Of a stretch of DNA of 37,203 nt, positions 17,959-27,669 are shown piece after piece. The position numbers and the translations under genes are program-made. The notes beneath the pieces were generated by a model that had not been told where the DNA came from, made no database searches, and saw only the letters and a list, made by a program, of their open reading frames with translations. The stretch is from NCBI GenBank assembly GCA_937988735.1, contig CALKHQ010000335.1, forward strand, positions 1-37,203, given 5' to 3'. Every line of letters begins with the position of its first letter. Position 1 is the first letter of the stretch. Source of the DNA: an uncultured Alphaproteobacteria bacterium (GTDB lineage Bacteria > Pseudomonadota > Alphaproteobacteria > CALKHQ01).

Positions 17959-19398
17959 ATGGCGAACGCAGCAACCGAGGCGAAGAACACCACCGGCACG
18001 ATTTCCCAGGTGCTGGGCGCCGTCGTCGACGTGACCTTCGAGGGCGACCTGCCGCCGATCCTGAACGCGCTCACCGTGGACAACCGCGGATCCACGCTGG
18101 TGCTCGAGGTGGCGCAGCACCTCGGCGAGAACACTGTGCGCTGCATCGCCATGGACACCACCGACGGCCTGGTCCGCGGCCAGAAGGTCACTGACACCGG
18201 CGGCCCGATCATGGTGCCCGTCGGGCCGGAGACGCTGGGCCGGATCATGAACGTGATCGGCGAGCCGATCGACGAGCGCGGGCCGGTGAACACCACCCGG
18301 CGCTCCCCGATCCACAAGCCGGCCCCCGCCTTCGTCGACCAGGCGACCGAGGCCTCGCAGCTCATCACCGGCATCAAGGTCGTGGACCTGCTGACCCCCT
18401 ATCCCCGCGGCGGCAAGATCGGCCTGTTCGGCGGCGCCGGCGTCGGCAAGACGGTGCTGATCCAGGAGCTGATCAACAACATCGCCAAGGGTCATGGCGG
18501 CTACTCGGTGTTCGCCGGCGTCGGCGAGCGCACCCGCGAGGGCAACGACCTCTACCACGAGATGATCGACAGCGGCGTCATCAACCTCGAGGGCGACAGC
18601 AAGGTGGCGCTGGTCTACGGCCAGATGAACGAGCCTCCGGGTGCCCGCGCCCGCGTCGCGCTGACCGGTCTCACCCAGGCGGAGTACTTCCGCGACGAGG
18701 AAGGCCAGGACGTGCTGTTCTTCATCGACAACATCTTCCGCTTTACCCAGGCGGGCTCCGAGGTGTCGGCGCTGCTGGGCCGCATCCCGTCGGCGGTGGG
18801 TTACCAGCCAACGCTGGGCACCGACATGGGCGCGATGCAGGAACGCATCACCTCCACCAACAAGGGCTCGATCACCTCGGTGCAGGCGGTGTACGTGCCG
18901 GCCGACGACCTGACCGACCCGGCGCCGGCCACCACCTTCGCCCACCTCGACGCGACGACGGTGCTCAGCCGCTCGATCGCCGAGCTCGGCATCTACCCGG
19001 CCGTGGACCCGCTGGACTCGACCAGCCGCATCCTCGATCCGCGCATCGTCGGCGAGGAGCACTACCGGGTCGCGCGCGAGGTGCAGCGCATCCTGCAGAG
19101 CTACAAGGCGCTGCAGGAGATCATCGCCATCCTGGGCATGGACGAGCTGTCGGAAGAGGACAAGCTGACGGTGGCGCGGGCGCGCAAGGTGCAGCGCTTC
19201 CTGTCGCAGCCGTTCCACGTCGCCGAGGTGTTCACCGGCCAGCCCGGCAAGTTCGTGCAGATCGAGGACACCATCAAGGGCTTCGAAGGCATCTGCCGCG
19301 GCGACTACGACCACCTGCCCGAGAGTGCCTTCTACATGGTCGGCACCATCGAGGAAGCGGTCGAGAAGGCCAAGCGGCTCGCCGCAGAAGCGGCCTGA
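17959..19398 (+). CDS. atpD: ATP synthase F1 subunit beta
   Basis: 479 residues. Catalytic subunit of F1. P-loop GGAGVGKT at about 158-165, catalytic glutamate near residue 190 in GVGERTREGND, and the DELSEED lever at DELSEEDKL (1st residue near 395). The C-terminus is GTIEEAVEKAKRLAAEA. A short Ala/Thr/Glu-rich N-terminal extension (MANAATEAKNTTG) precedes the conserved ISQVLGAVVDV, as in several alphaproteobacteria. The ribosome site GGAGG at 17947-17951 is strong, which may compensate for the repeat element separating it from atpG. Confidence 0.98.
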   Translation: MANAATEAKNTTGTISQVLGAVVDVTFEGDLPPILNALTVDNRGSTLVLEVAQHLGENTVRCIAMDTTDGLVRGQKVTDTGGPIMVPVGPETLGRIMNVIGEPIDERGPVNTTRRSPIHKPAPAFVDQATEASQLITGIKVVDLLTPYPRGGKIGLFGGAGVGKTVLIQELINNIAKGHGGYSVFAGVGERTREGNDLYHEMIDSGVINLEGDSKVALVYGQMNEPPGARARVALTGLTQAEYFRDEEGQDVLFFIDNIFRFTQAGSEVSALLGRIPSAVGYQPTLGTDMGAMQERITSTNKGSITSVQAVYVPADDLTDPAPATTFAHLDATTVLSRSIAELGIYPAVDPLDSTSRILDPRIVGEEHYRVAREVQRILQSYKALQEIIAILGMDELSEEDKLTVARARKVQRFLSQPFHVAEVFTGQPGKFVQIEDTIKGFEGICRGDYDHLPESAFYMVGTIEEAVEKAKRLAAEAA

Positions 19399-19479
19399 GC
19401 CGGGAATGGCGCATCTGCGCCGGCCCGCGGTGACCCGTGACGGCCGGCGCCAGACGCAACGCGGGACGGGAAGGAAGCG

Positions 19480-19884
19480 ATGGCCGAGGGCAAGGTCGAG
19501 TTCGAGCTGGTGTCGCCGGAGCGCCTGCTGATGAGCCGCGCCGTCGACATGGTCGTGGTGCCGGGCACCGACGGCAATTTCGGCGTGCTGCCCCGGCATG
19601 CGCCGATGATCTCGACCATCCGGCCCGGCGTGATCGACGTCTACGAGGGCCGGACCATCGTCGAGCGCATCTTCGTCGCCGGCGGCGTCGCCGAGGTGAC
19701 GCCGCAGCGCTGCACCGTGCTGGCCGAGCGCGCAGTCCCGGTGTCGGAGATCAACCGCGCCGAGGTCGAGCGCCAGCTTGCCAACCTGCGCGAGGACATC
19801 CGTGACGCGAAGGACGAGGCCAGCCGCAAGGCCTATGAGGCCGAGGCCGCGGTCGCCGAGGCGATGCTGAAGGCCGCCGCCTGA
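19480..19884 (+). CDS. atpC: ATP synthase F1 subunit epsilon
   Basis: 134 residues. N-terminal beta-sandwich (VEFELVSPERLLMSRAVDMVVVPGTDGNFGVLPRHAPMI, split here as continuous family match) that binds gamma and the c-ring, then a C-terminal helical pair (SEINRAEVERQLANLREDI..) that can inhibit ATP hydrolysis. Ribosome site GAAGGAAG. Last gene of the F1 operon, 81 nt after atpD, followed by a strong terminator. Confidence 0.96.
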   Translation: MAEGKVEFELVSPERLLMSRAVDMVVVPGTDGNFGVLPRHAPMISTIRPGVIDVYEGRTIVERIFVAGGVAEVTPQRCTVLAERAVPVSEINRAEVERQLANLREDIRDAKDEASRKAYEAEAAVAEAMLKAAA

Positions 19885-19928
19885 GGCGCGGCTCCGCCCG
19901 CAAGGGCATTCCCACACCGGATCCGGCG

Positions 19929-19959
19929 ACGGCCCGCACGCGCGGGCCGTTCCCGTTTT
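19929..19959 (+). terminator. Intrinsic terminator of atpHAGDC
   Basis: Perfect 9-bp stem ACGGCCCGC/GCGGGCCGT (19929-19937, 19942-19950) with a 4-nt loop, then TCCCGTTTT. It lies 45 nt after atpC. Confidence 0.85.
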
Positions 19960-20008
19960 CGCTGTCCGGACCGGACGGTAGCGAGGAGACAGGGAGCGAA
20001 CGGCCTTC

Positions 20009-20047
20009 GGCAGGCGTGGCCCCGTCCGCACGGGCGGGGCGCCTGCC
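20009..20047. other. Strong GC hairpin upstream of metK promoter
   Basis: GGCAGGC (20009-20015) pairs with GCCTGCC (20041-20047), and GCCCCG (20019-20024) with CGGGGC (20035-20040). This gives 13 bp with one 3-nt bulge and a 10-nt loop. No T-tract follows on either strand, so it is not a simple intrinsic terminator. Function unknown. Confidence 0.6.
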
Positions 20048-20070
20048 ACGCGCGGCGGCAGGGTGACGCC

Positions 20071-20099
20071 TTGACGCCGTGGCCGGGGGCCGCCTAAAC
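20071..20099 (+). promoter_or_regulatory. Probable metK promoter
   Basis: TTGACG at 20071-20076 (5 of 6), a 17-bp spacer, and CTAAAC at 20094-20099, a weak -10. The transcript would start near 20106, giving a leader of about 67 nt. Confidence 0.5.
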
Positions 20100-20100
20100 A

Positions 20101-20172
20101 CGTCCGCTTTCTTCCTCACGCTCACGCGCGTCGGGCCGCGGCCGCCGGCGCGAGCGATCACGCCAGCGGACG
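20101..20172 (+). promoter_or_regulatory. metK leader closed by an 8-bp inverted repeat
   Basis: CGTCCGCT (20101-20108) is the perfect reverse complement of AGCGGACG (20165-20172), which ends immediately before the metK ATG at 20173. The enclosed 56 nt are GC-rich and can fold further. No ribosome site precedes that ATG. I could not match it to the SAM-II, SAM/SAH or SAM-V riboswitch consensus. Confidence 0.4.
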
Positions 20173-21354
<1,182 letters not shown>

Positions 21355-21358
21355 GGCG

Positions 21359-22063
21359 GTGTCGGGCGGCGGCACCTCGCCGCTGCGCCGGCTCTATGGA
21401 CGGCGCAGCGCCCGCAAGCTCCGCCCCGGGCGGGCGCGGCTGCTGACGGAGGAACTCGGTCGCGTCGCGGTTCCGGACGCCGGCGCGCTGACCGCCGCCT
21501 CGCTGTTCGGGCCGGACTGCCGGCGGCTGTGGCTGGAGATCGGCTTCGGCGGCGGCGAGCACCTCGCCTGGCAGGCGCAGGCGAACCCGGATGTGGGGAT
21601 CATCGGCTGCGAGCCGTTCATGAACGGCGTCGCGAGCCTGCTGCGCCACATCGCGGAGGGCAGCCTCTCCAACGTGCGCATCCATGCCGGAGACGCGCGG
21701 GACGTCATCGACCAGCTGCCGGACGCGGCGCTGGAGCGCGTGTTCATCCTGTTCCCGGACCCGTGGCCGAAGCGGCGCCACCGCGAGCGGCGCATCGTCT
21801 CGGCGTCGACGCTGGATGCCCTCGCGCGGACGATGGCGGACGGGGCGGAGCTGCGGCTGGCGTCGGACGACCCGGTACAGATCCGCTGGATGCTGCAGGT
21901 GGCTCCGCCCCACCCGGCCTTCGCCTGGATGGCCCGGGGCCCGGAGGACTGGCAGCGGCGGCCGGAGGACTGGCCGCAGACCCGCTACGAGGCCAAGGCG
22001 CTGGCCGCGGGGCGGACGCCGGTGTTCCTCAGGCTGCGCCGCCGGCCGCGTTCCGGCTCATAG
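21359..22063 (+). CDS. trmB: tRNA (guanine-N7-)-methyltransferase
   Basis: 234 residues. Methylates G46 in the tRNA variable loop using S-adenosylmethionine, the product of the gene directly upstream. Motifs: the SAM-binding EIGFGGGEHLAWQA, IGCEPFMNGVASLL, the diagnostic FPDPWPKRRHRERRI, and ASDDPVQIRWML. The start is GTG at 21359, 4 nt after the metK stop, implying coupling. The Arg-rich N-terminus (RRLYGRRSARKLRPGR) is typical of alphaproteobacterial TrmB. Confidence 0.95.
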   Translation: MSGGGTSPLRRLYGRRSARKLRPGRARLLTEELGRVAVPDAGALTAASLFGPDCRRLWLEIGFGGGEHLAWQAQANPDVGIIGCEPFMNGVASLLRHIAEGSLSNVRIHAGDARDVIDQLPDAALERVFILFPDPWPKRRHRERRIVSASTLDALARTMADGAELRLASDDPVQIRWMLQVAPPHPAFAWMARGPEDWQRRPEDWPQTRYEAKALAAGRTPVFLRLRRRPRSGS

Positions 22064-22066
22064 ACC

Positions 22067-22095
22067 TTGATTCCCGGCACGCCGGGGACTATCTT
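22067..22095 (+). promoter_or_regulatory. Promoter of the rimP-nusA-infB cluster with a dyad in the spacer
   Basis: TTGATT at 22067-22072, a 17-bp spacer, and TATCTT at 22090-22095, each 4 of 6. The spacer contains a perfect palindrome CCCGGC-AC-GCCGGG (22073-22086), a possible operator. Transcription would start near 22102. Confidence 0.55.
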
Positions 22096-22101
22096 CTGGA
22101 T

Positions 22102-22170
22102 GTCATCCGGTTTGAGGGATGACCCCGGGACGAGCGGACGGGTGGGCCTCTGGCCCGCCTTTTTTGTTTT
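22102..22170 (+). terminator. rimP-nusA leader: hairpin followed by intrinsic terminator (possible attenuator)
   Basis: First stem GTCATCC/GGATGAC (22102-22108, 22117-22123, 8-nt loop). Then the terminator stem GGTGGGCC/GGCCCGCC (22141-22148, 22152-22159) with a 3-nt loop and a run TTTTTTGTTTT to 22170, the best U-tract in the window. It ends 33 nt before the rimP start. It may terminate trmB transcripts, attenuate transcripts from the promoter at 22067-22095, or both. Confidence 0.85.
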
Positions 22171-22203
22171 GCGCCCGGCGATGCCGAGAGGAGGTGCGGG
22201 CCC

Positions 22204-22791
22204 TTGGACCTGGCTGACAAGGTGGCACAGCTGGTCGAGCCTGCGCTGGAGCCGCTGGGCTTCGAGCTCGTCCGCGTGGCGATCACCGGCCGCGGCCCCA
22301 AGGTGGTGCAGGTGATGGCGGAGCCGACCGACGGCCGCGTGATGACGGTCGACGACTGCGCGGCGATCAGCGAGGTGATCTCGGCGCTGCTCGACGTCGA
22401 GGATCCGGTGGACGGCGCCTACACCCTCGAGGTGAGCTCGCCCGGCCTCGACCGGCCGCTGACCCGGGCAAAGGACTACCAGCGGTTTGCCGGCTTCGAG
22501 GTGAGGGTCGAGCTGGGCCGGCTGATCGACGGCCGCCGCCGCTTCCGGGGCCGCCTGGCCGGCACGCGCGCGGCGGAGGACGGCGGGCTGCAGGTGGTGA
22601 TCGACGAGGCGGGCACGGAATACGCCGTGCCGCTGGCGGAAGTCGCATCGGCGAAGCTGGTGCTGACCGACGAGCTGGTGAAGGCAGCGATGAACGGACG
22701 CCTGCCGCCGGCGCTCATGGCGGCCCCGTCCGCGACTGCGGACGAGGCAGCCCGGGGGGCGCGGGCCGGGCGGACGAAGCGAGGAGAATGA
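22204..22791 (+). CDS. rimP: Ribosome maturation factor RimP
   Basis: 195 residues. Assists 30S subunit maturation. N-terminal domain LVEPALEPLGFELVRVAI, then the signature YTLEVSSPGLDRPL, and a C-terminal SH3-like domain (QVVIDEAGTEYAVPLAEVASAKL). An extra Ala/Arg-rich tail of about 35 residues follows. The start is TTG at 22204, supported by AGGAGGT (22189-22195) 8 nt upstream. Its stop overlaps the nusA start region, as in many bacteria where rimP and nusA are coupled. Confidence 0.95.
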   Translation: MDLADKVAQLVEPALEPLGFELVRVAITGRGPKVVQVMAEPTDGRVMTVDDCAAISEVISALLDVEDPVDGAYTLEVSSPGLDRPLTRAKDYQRFAGFEVRVELGRLIDGRRRFRGRLAGTRAAEDGGLQVVIDEAGTEYAVPLAEVASAKLVLTDELVKAAMNGRLPPALMAAPSATADEAARGARAGRTKRGE

Positions 22792-22793
22792 CG

Positions 22794-24338
22794 ATGGCGG
22801 AGAACTACGCGCTCCAGCGCGGCGAGCTGCTGCAGGTGGCGGATTCGGTCGCCCGGGAGAAGGGCATCGACCGCGAAGAGGTGCTGGAAGCCATGGAGCA
22901 GGCGATCCAGAAGGCAGCGCGCGCGAAATACGGGCAGGAGCACGACATCCGCGCCACCGTCGACCGCAAGACCGGCGCGATCACCATTTCCCGCTATCGC
23001 CAGGTGGTCGAGGAGGTCGAGGACCCGATTACCCAGCTCACCGAGGAGCAGGCCCGCCGGATCAAGCCGGACGCCGTTGTCGGCGAGTATCTGGTTGACC
23101 CGCTGCCGCCGATCGACCTCGGCCGCGTCGCCGCCCAGTCGGCCAAGCAGGTGATCTTCCAGAAGGTGCGCGAGGCGGAGCGCGCCCGGCAATACGAGGA
23201 GTTCAAGGACCGCGTCGGCGAGATCGTCAACGGGCTGGTCAAGCGGACGGAGTTCGGCAACGTCACCGTCGACCTCGGCCGCGGCGAGGCGGTGCTGCGC
23301 CGCGACGAGCTGCTGCCGCGCGAGACCTTCCGCAACGGCGACCGCGTGCGCGCCTACATCTACGACGTGCGCCAGGAGCCGCGCGGTCCGCAGATCTTCC
23401 TGTCGCGCACGCATCCGGAGTTCATGAAGAAGCTGTTCGCGCAGGAGGTGCCGGAGATCTACGACGGCATCATCGAGATCCGCGCCGTTGCCCGCGACCC
23501 GGGCAGCCGCGCCAAGATTGCGGTGGTGTCGAAGGATTCCAGCATCGACCCCGTGGGCGCCTGCGTCGGCATGCGCGGCAGCCGCGTGCAGGCGGTGGTC
23601 GCCGAGCTGCAGGGCGAGAAGATCGACATCATCCCGTGGTCGCCCGACCCGGCGACGTTCGTGGTGAACGCCCTCGCCCCCGCCGAGGTGACCAAGGTGG
23701 TGCTGGACGAGGAGACCAACCGGATCGAGGTGGTGGTGCCCGACGAGCAGCTCAGCCTCGCCATCGGACGCCGCGGCCAGAATGTGCGCCTCGCCTCCCA
23801 GCTTACCGGCTGGGACATCGACATCCTCACGGAGGAGGACGAGAGCGAGCGCCGGCAGCAGGAGTTCCACGCCCGCAGCCAGCTGTTCATGGATGCGCTG
23901 GACGTGGATGACGTCATCGCCCACCTGCTGGTGACCGAAGGCTTCTCCAAGGTCGAGGAGGTCGCCTACACCGACATCGCCGACCTCGCCTCGATCGAAG
24001 GGTTCGACGAGGAGGTGGCGACCGAGCTTCGCGCCCGCGCCCAGGCCTGGCTGGACGAGCGGGAGCGGGCGGAGACCGAGCGTCGCCGCGAGCTCGGCGT
24101 TTCGGACGACCTCGCCGAGGTGCCGGGTCTCACCTCCTCGATGCTGGTCCGGCTCGGCGAGGCGCAGGTGCGCACGCTCGACGACCTGGCCGACCTCGCC
24201 AGCAGCGAGCTGATCGAGATCCTCGGGCCGGAGGCGATGAGCCAGCAGGATGCGGATGCGATCATCATGGCCGCCCGCGCCCACTGGTTCGCCGGCGAGG
24301 AGGAAACTCCCGCCGCGAAGGCGGAGGCCGAGAGCTGA
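22794..24338 (+). CDS. nusA: Transcription termination/antitermination protein NusA
   Basis: 514 residues. Binds RNA polymerase and modulates pausing, termination and antitermination. N-terminal RNAP-binding domain (VAREKGIDREEVLEAMEQAI), S1 domain (about 135-200: VKRTEFGNVTVDLGRGEAVL), KH1 with GACVGMRGSRVQAV, and KH2 with LAIGRRGQNVRLASQLTGW. C-terminal helix-hairpin-helix repeats include SIEGFDEEVATELRARAQ. ATG at 22794 is preferred over ATG at 22788 because GAGGAG at 22781-22786 is 7 nt away from the former and 1 nt from the latter. In E. coli, NusA represses its own operon through leader terminators, and a comparable leader is present here. Confidence 0.96.
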   Translation: MAENYALQRGELLQVADSVAREKGIDREEVLEAMEQAIQKAARAKYGQEHDIRATVDRKTGAITISRYRQVVEEVEDPITQLTEEQARRIKPDAVVGEYLVDPLPPIDLGRVAAQSAKQVIFQKVREAERARQYEEFKDRVGEIVNGLVKRTEFGNVTVDLGRGEAVLRRDELLPRETFRNGDRVRAYIYDVRQEPRGPQIFLSRTHPEFMKKLFAQEVPEIYDGIIEIRAVARDPGSRAKIAVVSKDSSIDPVGACVGMRGSRVQAVVAELQGEKIDIIPWSPDPATFVVNALAPAEVTKVVLDEETNRIEVVVPDEQLSLAIGRRGQNVRLASQLTGWDIDILTEEDESERRQQEFHARSQLFMDALDVDDVIAHLLVTEGFSKVEEVAYTDIADLASIEGFDEEVATELRARAQAWLDERERAETERRRELGVSDDLAEVPGLTSSMLVRLGEAQVRTLDDLADLASSELIEILGPEAMSQQDADAIIMAARAHWFAGEEETPAAKAEAES

Positions 24339-24380
24339 TGCGGAGGACGGGTCCCGTGAGGAGCCGCATGGAGGGGCGGA

Positions 24381-25043
24381 TTGTCCGCGCCGGCAGCGAC
24401 ATGCGCGGATGAGCGCGCCAGCGACGCCGGCACGGAGCGCCGCTGCATCGTCAGCGGCGAACGCCGGGACAAGGCGGGCCTGATCCGGTTCGTCGTCGGT
24501 CCCGGCGCGGTGATCGTGCCGGACCTGGACGGCAACCTGCCCGGCCGCGGGCTGTGGGTGACCGCGACCCGCGCGACGGTGGAGGAGGCTGTGCGCAAGC
24601 GCGCCTTCAGCCGGGCGGCGAAACAGGCCGTGACCGTGCCCGACGACCTGCCGGAACGGGTCGAGCGGCTGCTGCGGGAGCGGCTGGTGAATGCGGTGGC
24701 CCTGGCGCGACGTGCCGGGGACGCCGTCTGTGGCTACGAAAAAGTGCGTGCCGTCTTGCGCTCCGGGCGCGCATCGGTCTTATTGTCCGCGCGGGATCGT
24801 CAGGCGGAAGGCGCTCGCAAGATGCGCGCGCTGGCCCAGGCTATGGAAGCCGCTGTGCCGATGGTCGATCTTCTGGACGCGGAACAGCTGGGGCGGCCAT
24901 TCGGACGCGCCGACAGCGTACATGCCGTGATCGCCGCCGGGGCGATGACGGCCAAGGTGATGGGCGCCGCCGAGCGCTTGGCGCACTACGTGGGGAGTGC
25001 GCCGATCCAGCGGATCGGTGGCGGGGATAGCGAGGCTCGATGA
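24381..25043 (+). CDS. YlxR (DUF448) / L7Ae-like fused RNA-binding protein
   Basis: 220 residues. The N-terminal YlxR domain (about 20-95) has ERRCIVSGERRDKAGLIRFV and LPGRGLWV. The C-terminal part (about 97-205) resembles the L7Ae/YlxQ fold: NAVALARRAGDAVCGYEKVRAVLRSGRA..., trimmed here. In Bacillus the two are separate neighbouring genes, and alphaproteobacteria often carry them fused between nusA and infB, as here. RNA binding is expected but the target is unknown. The only in-frame start is TTG at 24381, with GGAGG 6 nt upstream and a stop codon in frame at 24357. It overlaps infB by 4 nt (ATGA). Confidence 0.92.
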   Translation: MSAPAATCADERASDAGTERRCIVSGERRDKAGLIRFVVGPGAVIVPDLDGNLPGRGLWVTATRATVEEAVRKRAFSRAAKQAVTVPDDLPERVERLLRERLVNAVALARRAGDAVCGYEKVRAVLRSGRASVLLSARDRQAEGARKMRALAQAMEAAVPMVDLLDAEQLGRPFGRADSVHAVIAAGAMTAKVMGAAERLAHYVGSAPIQRIGGGDSEAR

Positions 25044-27571
25044 CCGACGGTACCGACGACAAGACGAAGAAGCCCCTCAGCCTGGGCGGCAGCGGCCGGC
25101 TCCAGCTCAACCGCCATGTCGAGACAGGGCAGGTCCGGCAGAGCTTCTCGCATGGGCGCAGCAAGACCGTGGCCGTCGAGGTCAAGCGCAAGCGCGCGGT
25201 CGAGCGTCCGGCGGTGGATGTCTCCAAGATCCAGCGCGGCAAGCCGCAGAAGGTCGGCACGGGATCGCAGCTCACCGATACCGAGCGCGAATCCCGCATG
25301 CGCGCGCTGAAGGAGGCGATCCAGGCGCACGAGGAGGCGAAGCGCCAGGCCGAGGAGGCCGAGCGGCGCCGCCGCGAGGAAGAGGCGCGCCGCGCCGCCG
25401 AGGCCGAGGAGGCTGCCCGCCGCCAGGCGGAGGAGGAGGCGCGTCGCCGCGCCGAGGCCGAGCGGGCGGCTGCGGAAGCCGCGGCCAAGCCCGCTGCCGA
25501 GCCTGCACCGGCCCCGCAGCCGGCCGAGACGCCTGCGTCGACCATCCGGCGGCCGGTCACGCCGGCCGCGCCGGTACGCGACCTGGATGACGTGCCGGGC
25601 GACGCGATCGAGGATCGCCGTTCGGCCGCGGCCAAGCGCGCGCCCGCGCGCACCCGTTCGGAGCCGCGCCGCCGCGCCGGCAAGCTCACCATCGCCCAGG
25701 CGCTCGACGCCAGCGCCGAGGACCGTCAGCGGTCGCTCGCCGCGGTGCGCCGTGCCCGGGAGAAGGAGAAGCAGCGGCAGAGCTCCATGCAGCGCAGCAT
25801 GGAGAAGACCAAGGTGATCCGCGAGGTGGTGATCCCGGAGGCGATCACCGTTCAGGAGCTCGCCAACCGCATGGCGGAGCGCGCGGCCGACGTGATCAAG
25901 ACCCTGATGCGCAACGGCGTCATGGCCACGATCAACCAGGTGCTGGACGCCGATACCGCCGAGCTGGTGGTCACGGAATTCGGACACCGGGTGCGCCGGG
26001 TGACCGAGGCCGACGTCGAGCAGGGCCTGGAGGTCAGCGGCGAGCTGGACAAGACCGGCGAGCCGCGGCCGCCGGTGGTGACCGTGATGGGCCATGTCGA
26101 CCACGGCAAGACGTCGCTGCTCGATGCGCTGCGCGAGACCGATGTGGCCGCGCGCGAGGCGGGCGGCATCACCCAGCACATCGGCGCCTACCAGGTGACG
26201 ACCAAGGGCGGGCAGAAGATCACCTTCCTCGACACGCCGGGTCACGCCGCGTTCAGCGCCATGCGGGCGCGCGGCGCCAAGGTCACCGACATCGTCGTGC
26301 TGGTGGTGGCGGCGGACGATTCCGTACAGCCGCAGACGGTGGAGGCGATTCGCCACGCCAAGGCGGCGGGTGTGCCGCTCATCGTGGCGATCAACAAGAT
26401 GGACAAGCCGGGCGCCAATCCCGACCGGGTGCGCACCGACCTGCTGAACTACGAGGTGCAGGTCGAGGCGATGGGTGGCGACGTGCTCGACGTGCCGATC
26501 TCGGCGACCCAGCGGATGAACCTCGACAAGCTGGTCGATGCGATCCTGCTGCAGGCTGAGCTGCTGGACCTGCGGGCCAATCCGGACGTGCCGGCGCAGG
26601 GCGCCATCATCGAGTCCCGGATCGAGCGCGGCCGCGGTTCGGTGGCGACCGCGCTGATCCAGCGCGGCACGCTGAAGCCGGGCGACATCTTCATCGCCGG
26701 GTCCGAATGGGGCCGCGTCCGCGCGCTGTTGAACGACCGTGGCGAGCCGGTGTCGGCGGCCGGGCCGTCGATGCCGGTCTCGATCCTGGGCCTGCAGGGC
26801 ACGCCGGTGGCGGGCGACGACGTGATCGTTGTCGACAGCGAGAGCCGGGCGCGCCAGGTCGCGGAGTTCCGCAGCCGCAAGAAGCGCGAGAAGGAGTCGA
26901 TGCCGGCCGCCCGCGGCACGCTGGAGCAGATGTTCAGCGCGATCAAGGCAGGCGAGAGCCGGGAGCTGCCGATCGTGCTGAAGGCCGACGTGCACGGCTC
27001 GGTCGAGGCGATCTCCACGGCGCTGGAGCAGCTGTCGAACGACGAGGTCCGGGTCCGCGTGCTGCATGCTGCGGTCGGCGGGATCAACGAGTCCGACGTC
27101 ACCCTGGCCAAGGCCAGCAACGCGTTCATCGCCGGCTTCAACGTCCGCGCCAACCCGCAGGCGCGCGACATGGCCCAGCGCGACGGCGTGGACATCCGCT
27201 ACTACTCGGTGATCTACGACATCGTGAACGACGCCAAGGCGCTGATCCAGGGCCTGATGGCGCCGACGCTGCAGGAGAACTTCCTCGGCCACGCCGAAAT
27301 CCGCGAGGTGTTCAACATCACCAAGGTCGGCAAGGTGGCCGGCTGCCGCGTCACCGACGGCGTCGTCCGCCGCGGGGCGAAGGTGCGGCTGCTGCGCGAC
27401 AACGTGGTGGTCCACGAGGGGTCGCTGTCGAGCCTCAAGCGCTTCAAGGACGAGGTGCGCGAGGTTCAGGCCGGCTATGAATGCGGCATGGCGTTCGAGA
27501 ACTACCAGGACATCCAGGTAGGCGACGTCGTCGAGTGCTTCGAGGTTCAGGAGGTCGCGGCCAAGCTCTGA
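25040..27571 (+). CDS. infB: Translation initiation factor IF-2
   Basis: 843 residues. GTPase that places initiator tRNA in the ribosomal P site. The N-terminus (MTDGTDDKTKKPLSLGG, KTVAVEVKRKRA) is followed by a highly charged Glu/Arg/Ala coiled coil (about 95-150), an Ala/Pro-rich linker and the IF2-N domain (VQELANRMAERAADVIKTLM). G motifs are GHVDHGKT at 351-358, DTPGHAAF and NKMDKP. Domains II-IV follow, ending FEVQEVAAKL. The start overlaps the ylxR stop (ATGA). All GTPase residues are intact. Confidence 0.98.
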   Translation: MTDGTDDKTKKPLSLGGSGRLQLNRHVETGQVRQSFSHGRSKTVAVEVKRKRAVERPAVDVSKIQRGKPQKVGTGSQLTDTERESRMRALKEAIQAHEEAKRQAEEAERRRREEEARRAAEAEEAARRQAEEEARRRAEAERAAAEAAAKPAAEPAPAPQPAETPASTIRRPVTPAAPVRDLDDVPGDAIEDRRSAAAKRAPARTRSEPRRRAGKLTIAQALDASAEDRQRSLAAVRRAREKEKQRQSSMQRSMEKTKVIREVVIPEAITVQELANRMAERAADVIKTLMRNGVMATINQVLDADTAELVVTEFGHRVRRVTEADVEQGLEVSGELDKTGEPRPPVVTVMGHVDHGKTSLLDALRETDVAAREAGGITQHIGAYQVTTKGGQKITFLDTPGHAAFSAMRARGAKVTDIVVLVVAADDSVQPQTVEAIRHAKAAGVPLIVAINKMDKPGANPDRVRTDLLNYEVQVEAMGGDVLDVPISATQRMNLDKLVDAILLQAELLDLRANPDVPAQGAIIESRIERGRGSVATALIQRGTLKPGDIFIAGSEWGRVRALLNDRGEPVSAAGPSMPVSILGLQGTPVAGDDVIVVDSESRARQVAEFRSRKKREKESMPAARGTLEQMFSAIKAGESRELPIVLKADVHGSVEAISTALEQLSNDEVRVRVLHAAVGGINESDVTLAKASNAFIAGFNVRANPQARDMAQRDGVDIRYYSVIYDIVNDAKALIQGLMAPTLQENFLGHAEIREVFNITKVGKVAGCRVTDGVVRRGAKVRLLRDNVVVHEGSLSSLKRFKDEVREVQAGYECGMAFENYQDIQVGDVVECFEVQEVAAKL

Positions 27572-27669
27572 CCGGCCGCCGCCCTCTTCCGCCCGGGCCC
27601 CGGCAGCCGCCGGCCGGCCCGGGCGTGGCATTGGCGGTCGCATCGCCCGTCCGGCTCGCGGTGTTGCCC

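Noticed and set aside
20048..20172. SAM riboswitch upstream of metK
   Set aside because: I compared the leader with my memory of SAM-II, SAM/SAH and SAM-V. A CTTCCT segment and a TAAAC are present, but the paired elements do not fit. A covariance search would be needed to call it.
25300..25500. Repeat array within infB
   Set aside because: The GAGGCG/CGCGCC-rich stretch encodes the normal Glu/Arg/Ala coiled coil of the IF2 N-terminus. It is not a CRISPR or tandem repeat array.
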